From contig JAJAYU010000385.1 in assembly GCA_026786125.1 (NCBI GenBank), forward strand, positions 1 to 10,382: 10,382 nt of DNA, written 5' to 3'. Both the position numbers and the translations under genes were made by a program. Origin of the DNA: Chamaesiphon sp. (lineage in GTDB: Bacteria > Cyanobacteriota > Cyanobacteriia > Cyanobacteriales > Chamaesiphonaceae). Below are positions 6,171-10,382 of this stretch, piece by piece (the first letter of the stretch is position 1; each line of letters begins with the position of its first letter). The notes under the pieces are model-generated. The model had not been told where the DNA came from, did not search any database, and saw nothing but the letters and a program-made list of their open reading frames with translations.

Positions 6171-6321
6171 ATGACTATAGGAACAACAAGCAGTTTGGCT
6201 GAGTAACAGCATCTTAAAAATTGGTATGATCGACTTGAGCAGTTCAAAATGCTACCAGCAACCAAAAGCTTTTAATGTGATAAGCGGAGTCTTGTCTGGT
6301 AAACAAGTATATTAAATTAAC

Positions 6322-9003
6322 ATGGACATTTACTGTACTCGTCTTTATTGCGAACAACCACTAAACTCGTTTGTCGATCTAGATGATAGTAAATTATTAG
6401 AAACTGCAACTCAACAGCATTGTGCTAATTGTGGTATGTCGTTAATTTTAGAGGGACGTTATGTGCCCCTAAAATTGTTGCAAGATGACGAACTCAGCAC
6501 AACTTTTCTGGGCAGAGATCTACATGCGCCAGAACTTAGATATTGTACGATCGAGCAATTACAGCTCGATCCTAGTTTTAGTCCTAGCCAAATCGAAATT
6601 GCGACCAAAATATTTGATCGTGAAGTTAAAGTTTTAGGGAAGTTGGGCGAACATCCCAAAATTCCACGGCTACTAGATTCATTAGAAATATTTGCCCCTG
6701 TTGCTCCAGATCATTTACCTCAAAAGTTTCTGTACTTAGTTCAAGAATATATTGATGCTAAAAGTTTAGATGCTGAATTACTCGCCCAGGGCAAATTTAC
6801 GGAAGCAGAAGTTATTGTTGTATTGAAAGAAGTTGCGAGAATTCTAGAATTTGTTCACTTTCAAGGAGCGATTCACCGAAATATTAAACCAGCAAAGATC
6901 CTCCGCGACTCACTCGGCAAAATCTACCTCACTGATTTTGGCGCGGTGAAGCAAATTAATAATGAGACAGGTGAAATGAGTGAGGATCTGTTATCCCGCA
7001 AATCAAAGTCTGGATTTAGACTAGAATATACTCTGTCAAATCAGTACTTAAGACCAGAAATATACCCATCTTCAGATTTGTATAGTTTAGCTGTGACCTG
7101 CATCAATTTACTCACAGGTAAACAGCCTAACGATCTATTTAATATTGATACAAATATTTGGTACTGGCGAACTCCAGATCTTCATGTGAGTGATTTCTTG
7201 GCAGCTATTCTCGATCGAATGTTGCAACAACTTCCCACCAATAGATTTGGATCGGCTAGAGATGTATTGGATGCTTTAGATGATAATTTAGGAATACCGA
7301 TCCTGAGTATTCCAGCAGATATGTTCGCTGAAAATGGAGCTAGTCCTAGTACTCTGATCCTCGACAAACCTTACGATGATCCTTTTCAGTTAGACAGTAG
7401 TTTTTTTGAACTAGACGATGATTTTATTCAGCTCGATCGTGATTTATTTCAATTAGATGATCGTTTATTTGAAGATGAAAAATCTTCGCTATCACTCAGT
7501 ATTGCTCCGTTACAAATCATTCCCAAAGTCACAGCTAAATCTAATCAACCGTGGCAGAAAGTTGGCATATTAGCGGTGGGAATTGCTGGTTTGAGTGCAA
7601 TGATTATTCCTGGCTTTTGGCAATTGTTCGATCAAAAACCGACGATGAGTGATACACTCACCCAGGATGTTCAGACTGCCATGATTCGCTACAGTAGCAT
7701 GGGTGAAAGGATTTTAGTCGGGATTGAAGGCGATCGTGATACTGACAAATTCAAGGAATTGAAAAGATTGGGAGTTGCAGCGATCGCTAGCAAGAATTAT
7801 CCTGAAGCTGTGATTAAGTTACAAGCAGCTTTAGTCGAAAATCCTAATTCACCAGAAACTCGAATTTATCTCAATAATGCGTTAGTCGGTGACAAGAAAA
7901 GTTATACAATTGCGGTCGCTGCCCCAATTGAGAGATCCCTTGATCGAGCCTCCGAAATGTTACGCGGATTTGCTCAGGCTCAAGCAGAAATCAATCAAGT
8001 TGGTGATATTAATGAAGCTAAAATTAAGTTAAGAATAATTGATGATAGCGACAATCCAAAAACGATTGAAAGTATTGCTAGAGCCGTCGTAAATTTACCT
8101 GAGGTACTCGGTATTGTCGGTCATAATCGCAATGAAGTCACGATCAAAGCCGCCAAGATTTATAATCGCAAAAAACTAGCATTTATTGCCCCGATTAGTA
8201 CTGCCGTTAAATTAACCGGAACCAACGAACCATATATTTTTAGGACTAATGCTAAGGCAGATGCGATCGCTAGTAAGCTAGTCGATCATCTAGTTAACAT
8301 CGATCGTAAACGTAAAGTAGCAATTTTTTATGTACCAACTATTGCCTCTAATAATGAATTCAAAACTCAATTTGCCAATAAATTAGCTGCTAAAGGCGGC
8401 AAAGTCGTAGGGACTTTTCCATTTTCCACTGTAGCTTCGACTGGATCGCCTAGGGCTAGTTTTACCCCAGCTTTTGATGCTGAAGCTCACCTCAAACAGG
8501 CGACAAATATGGGTGCCGAAGCAATTTTGTTGCTATCGACTGGACGCTCTAGTCGCGAGGCTCTAAAAGTCCTCAAGCTTCGAGCTGATAAATATCCCAA
8601 ACTGGAGGTGTTGAGTGATACTGGTTTGTATAGTCTCAATACGCTGAAGTTTGGTAGAGATGCGCGGGGTTTGATCATGATTGTGCCGTGGCAAGAATCA
8701 GAAAGTAGCCCTCAATTCTCTACAGGTGCCAAGCAGTTATGGAATACTCAAGTTAACTGGGCAACTGCCACATCCTATAACTCTGTGAAGGCTCTAGGTG
8801 CTGCAATCAAAGCCCAAGAGTCACCCTCTCGAACTGGTGTAATGAAGAATTTGGCTAAAAATGAATTTATGGGTGCGTCTGGGCGATTTCAGTTCAAAAA
8901 CGGCGAATCAACCGAACGCTATATTCTCGTCAAAGTGGGTGAAACTCCAGCTAATTATAAATACTCTTCGAGAATGGGCTATGATTTTTTGCCATTGGAG
9001 TAA
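6322..9003 (+). CDS. Zinc-ribbon/pseudokinase/TM/TPR/periplasmic ligand-binding fusion protein
   Basis: An 893-residue receptor-like protein. Domains in order: a four-cysteine zinc-ribbon-like start (C5, C10, C34, C37); a Ser/Thr-kinase-like domain (about 46-320); an acidic linker with a seven-residue repeat (355-382); one transmembrane helix (about 414-436); a TPR-like helical pair (about 478-520); and a type 1 periplasmic binding domain of the branched-chain amino-acid receptor kind (about 527-885). The layout is that of cyanobacterial proteins named kinase/ABC substrate-binding bifunctional. Here kinase residues are lost: the VIKQ lysine is Glu78 (CTIEQ), HRD is HRN (Asn187), and the following Asn is Lys192. 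The glycine-rich loop has no glycines. DFG (205-207), the helix-C Glu101 and SDLYSL (251-256) remain. I infer cytoplasmic signalling by a non-catalytic kinase fold, controlled by an external ligand. No ribosome-binding site is visible. It stands alone between the hemL hairpin and recJ. Confidence 0.9.
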   Translation: MDIYCTRLYCEQPLNSFVDLDDSKLLETATQQHCANCGMSLILEGRYVPLKLLQDDELSTTFLGRDLHAPELRYCTIEQLQLDPSFSPSQIEIATKIFDREVKVLGKLGEHPKIPRLLDSLEIFAPVAPDHLPQKFLYLVQEYIDAKSLDAELLAQGKFTEAEVIVVLKEVARILEFVHFQGAIHRNIKPAKILRDSLGKIYLTDFGAVKQINNETGEMSEDLLSRKSKSGFRLEYTLSNQYLRPEIYPSSDLYSLAVTCINLLTGKQPNDLFNIDTNIWYWRTPDLHVSDFLAAILDRMLQQLPTNRFGSARDVLDALDDNLGIPILSIPADMFAENGASPSTLILDKPYDDPFQLDSSFFELDDDFIQLDRDLFQLDDRLFEDEKSSLSLSIAPLQIIPKVTAKSNQPWQKVGILAVGIAGLSAMIIPGFWQLFDQKPTMSDTLTQDVQTAMIRYSSMGERILVGIEGDRDTDKFKELKRLGVAAIASKNYPEAVIKLQAALVENPNSPETRIYLNNALVGDKKSYTIAVAAPIERSLDRASEMLRGFAQAQAEINQVGDINEAKIKLRIIDDSDNPKTIESIARAVVNLPEVLGIVGHNRNEVTIKAAKIYNRKKLAFIAPISTAVKLTGTNEPYIFRTNAKADAIASKLVDHLVNIDRKRKVAIFYVPTIASNNEFKTQFANKLAAKGGKVVGTFPFSTVASTGSPRASFTPAFDAEAHLKQATNMGAEAILLLSTGRSSREALKVLKLRADKYPKLEVLSDTGLYSLNTLKFGRDARGLIMIVPWQESESSPQFSTGAKQLWNTQVNWATATSYNSVKALGAAIKAQESPSRTGVMKNLAKNEFMGASGRFQFKNGESTERYILVKVGETPANYKYSSRMGYDFLPLE
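7384..7467 (+). repeat. Coding 21-bp repeat: acidic seven-residue linker repeat
   Basis: Residues 355-382 of the fusion protein are four seven-residue units: FQLDSSF, FELDDDF, IQLDRDL and FQLDDRL, followed by a partial FEDE. The pattern is aromatic/aliphatic-x-Leu-Asp-x-x-aromatic/aliphatic. Codons differ between units, so the repeat is kept at protein level rather than being a fresh DNA duplication. It lies between the kinase-like domain and the membrane helix. Confidence 0.8.
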
Positions 9004-9010
9004 ATATTGC

Positions 9011-9068
9011 GTAGGTTGGGTTAAAGAATGTTGACGGAGCCTCTCATTCAGGAGACAACCCAACTTAC
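9011..9068. repeat. REP-like palindromic intergenic element
   Basis: GTAGGTTGGGTT (9011-9022) and AACCCAACTTAC (9057-9068) are inverted repeats of 12 bases with a single G-T-type mismatch, separated by 34 bases. GTAGGTTGGGTT...AACCCAAC palindromes recur between genes in many cyanobacterial genomes, as I recall. It begins 7 bases after the stop of the fusion gene and could fold as a transcript-end hairpin on either strand between two convergent genes. Confidence 0.65.
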
Positions 9069-9120
9069 AAATCCTCGCTCTAAGCCAAATTTGAGTTAAG
9101 TTTCTTAGAAGAAGCTACGC

Positions 9121-9169
9121 TATCAATTATCAATTATCAATTATCAATTATCAATTATCAATTATCAAT
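9121..9169. repeat. Seven perfect 7-bp tandem repeats overlapping the recJ stop
   Basis: TATCAAT is repeated seven times without error across 49 bases. Read on the minus strand the unit is TAATTGA, the same unit as in the ycf35 leader array. The last copy contains the recJ stop codon (TGA, 9167-9165), and the final Asn codon is partly made from repeat sequence. Because seven is not a multiple of three and each unit holds TAA and TGA, the array has stops in all three frames in the recJ direction. Confidence 0.95.
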
Positions 9170-10382
9170 TATTTAACACTTGCATCGCACTCTTAATAAG
9201 CTGAAAGTAAAATGGCTTGGTAATATCGATCAATTCAATTGGTGCTGCTGGCTTAATTAGTTCTGCTACCTTTTGACCCTTATTTACAACTAAAGCTCCA
9301 CCCTGCTCATTAATAATAGTGATTCGCAATTTATCATCAGAAATACTACAATCATAATTGCGATCTTGATAGTTAAACTTATAGTTTTGGGCTGAAATTG
9401 GTAATCTGACACTCACAACTTCTAACTCGATCGATCTTGAATCACGCCAATTATTTTCTTTGAGTTTATAAGCGATATCTAAATATTTAGGTAATGGAAA
9501 ATAATCCCCAAATCGCCACGCGATCGCTTTTATTCCTCTGGGGAACTCTGGCGTGTCAACCGTAAATTTCAGATGTCCTTTGCCGACAATTTTTTGTTCG
9601 ATTACTCGCACATTTGCCGTCCAGAATACTGGATCGGGATTCTCCATTCCACAAGGATGAATTGCATCGATCTGTTGATAGAGAGACATGTTGATTGACG
9701 AGAGATCTGCTTCAGCATCAATTTTGACTAGATATTTTAGATGTTCAATTTCCAGGCATTTATGAGCAAATTCACTCAACCGCTGTTGAAGTTGTTCCAG
9801 GTTTTGAGTAGGCATTGAAAACCCACCTGCCGCTCGATGTCCACCATATTTACCTAATAGCTCGTCACAGTATTGCAAAGCATGGAATACATCAAACTCA
9901 GGAATACTCCGTGCCGAACCTCGAATGTGATGTTCGTCTTCATTGGTACCGATAAATACCGGAACACCATAGCGTTCGACTAACCGCGAAGCTACAATCC
10001 CAATTACCCCATGATGCCAACCAGGATGAACAATTACTAATACCCGATTTTGTTTAATATTGTAATTACCTTGCTCAATCAGATTGATCGCTTCTTGTTC
10101 GATCGCAGCACACATATCTTGACGTTGTTTATTTACCTGTTCACACTGAATTGCTCTGGCTAAAGCCACACTCATATCATCAGTTGTCAGCAAATTAATG
10201 ATAATCTGAGGATCGTCAATTCTACCGATCGCATTAATTCTTGGCCCTAATCTAAATCCAATATCTTCAGGCTTCATTGCCGTATTTTTTGCCGCAGTAC
10301 CACCTTGAGTTCCCGACATTTCAATTAAGGCTTGAATTCCGGTAACTTGCGAATTGGGTAATAATTGCAACCCCTGCTTGAC
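9165..10382 (-). CDS. recJ: Single-stranded-DNA-specific exonuclease RecJ, C-terminal part (runs off right edge)
   Basis: RecJ degrades single-stranded DNA 5' to 3' in recombination and mismatch or excision repair. The frame is open to the last base, so 405 residues of the C-terminal part are present; the catalytic DHH half lies outside. Visible are GFRLGPRINAIGRIDDP (about 10212-10262), the DHHA1 section with HHGVIGIVASRLVERYG, then KYGGHRAAGGFS (about 9818-9853), and an OB-fold-like stretch from MENPDPVFW onward. After this comes a further C-terminal extension of about 90 residues, ending KSAMQVLNN. A TTG at 10370 is internal Leu, not a start. The stop lies inside the heptamer array at 9121-9169, so the last two codons were probably shaped by the repeat. 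It converges on the fusion gene. Confidence 0.93.
   Translation of the reverse strand, partial: VKQGLQLLPNSQVTGIQALIEMSGTQGGTAAKNTAMKPEDIGFRLGPRINAIGRIDDPQIIINLLTTDDMSVALARAIQCEQVNKQRQDMCAAIEQEAINLIEQGNYNIKQNRVLVIVHPGWHHGVIGIVASRLVERYGVPVFIGTNEDEHHIRGSARSIPEFDVFHALQYCDELLGKYGGHRAAGGFSMPTQNLEQLQQRLSEFAHKCLEIEHLKYLVKIDAEADLSSINMSLYQQIDAIHPCGMENPDPVFWTANVRVIEQKIVGKGHLKFTVDTPEFPRGIKAIAWRFGDYFPLPKYLDIAYKLKENNWRDSRSIELEVVSVRLPISAQNYKFNYQDRNYDCSISDDKLRITIINEQGGALVVNKGQKVAELIKPAAPIELIDITKPFYFQLIKSAMQVLNN

Noticed and set aside
6201..6240. TATGAT preceded by TGG as a promoter for the 6322 gene
   Set aside because: The -10 is plausible, but there is no matching -35 and the implied leader is about 90 bases; too weak to list as a feature.
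9121..9169. Could the regular repeats be a CRISPR array?
   Set aside because: Units are 7 bp and directly adjacent, with no spacers and no cas genes nearby.

Overview
The window reads as a cyanobacterial chromosome segment. The evidence is four exact GCGATCGC (HIP1) octamers (4226, 7780, 8263, 9520) with many CGATCG cores, a Ycf35 protein, a cyanobacterial-type glutamate-1-semialdehyde aminotransferase with its catalytic lysine at residue 273, a four-cysteine/kinase/periplasmic-binding-protein fusion, and several 7-bp tandem repeat arrays between genes. The genus cannot be fixed from sequence alone. I see no phage, transposase, CRISPR array, rRNA or tRNA.

Layout. The left part is on the minus strand: the 5' part of purB (1-416, GTG start, runs off the left edge); a three-gene block of DUF2997, ycf35 and a [4Fe-4S] ferredoxin (1691 down to 545); purK (3057-1927); and an exported pentapeptide-repeat protein (3670-3173). 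The middle and right are on the plus strand: a small hypothetical gene (3954-4187), a YvlD/phage-holin-4-like membrane protein (4193-4546), hemL (4792-6093, TTG start) and an 893-residue membrane-spanning pseudokinase/substrate-binding fusion (6322-9003). The 3' part of recJ (10382-9165, minus strand) converges on the fusion gene. No gene-free stretch exceeds 300 bases. The longest is 3671-3953, between divergent genes, where I see no convincing promoter or RNA.

How the genes relate. purB and purK are both de novo purine genes but are not contiguous. hemL makes 5-aminolevulinate for chlorophyll, haem and bilins. DUF2997, ycf35 and the ferredoxin look like one functional unit: same strand, with only 2 bases between the last two. 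Its biochemical role is unknown to me.

Two things deserve most attention. First, in the kinase-like domain of the 893-residue protein, the catalytic lysine, the HRD aspartate and the following asparagine are all replaced, so it looks like a pseudokinase coupled through one membrane helix to an external ligand-binding domain. Second, at least five tandem arrays, all with a 7-bp unit but with different unit sequences, sit in the intergenic spaces. One runs into the recJ stop codon and another lies directly before the ycf35 start.
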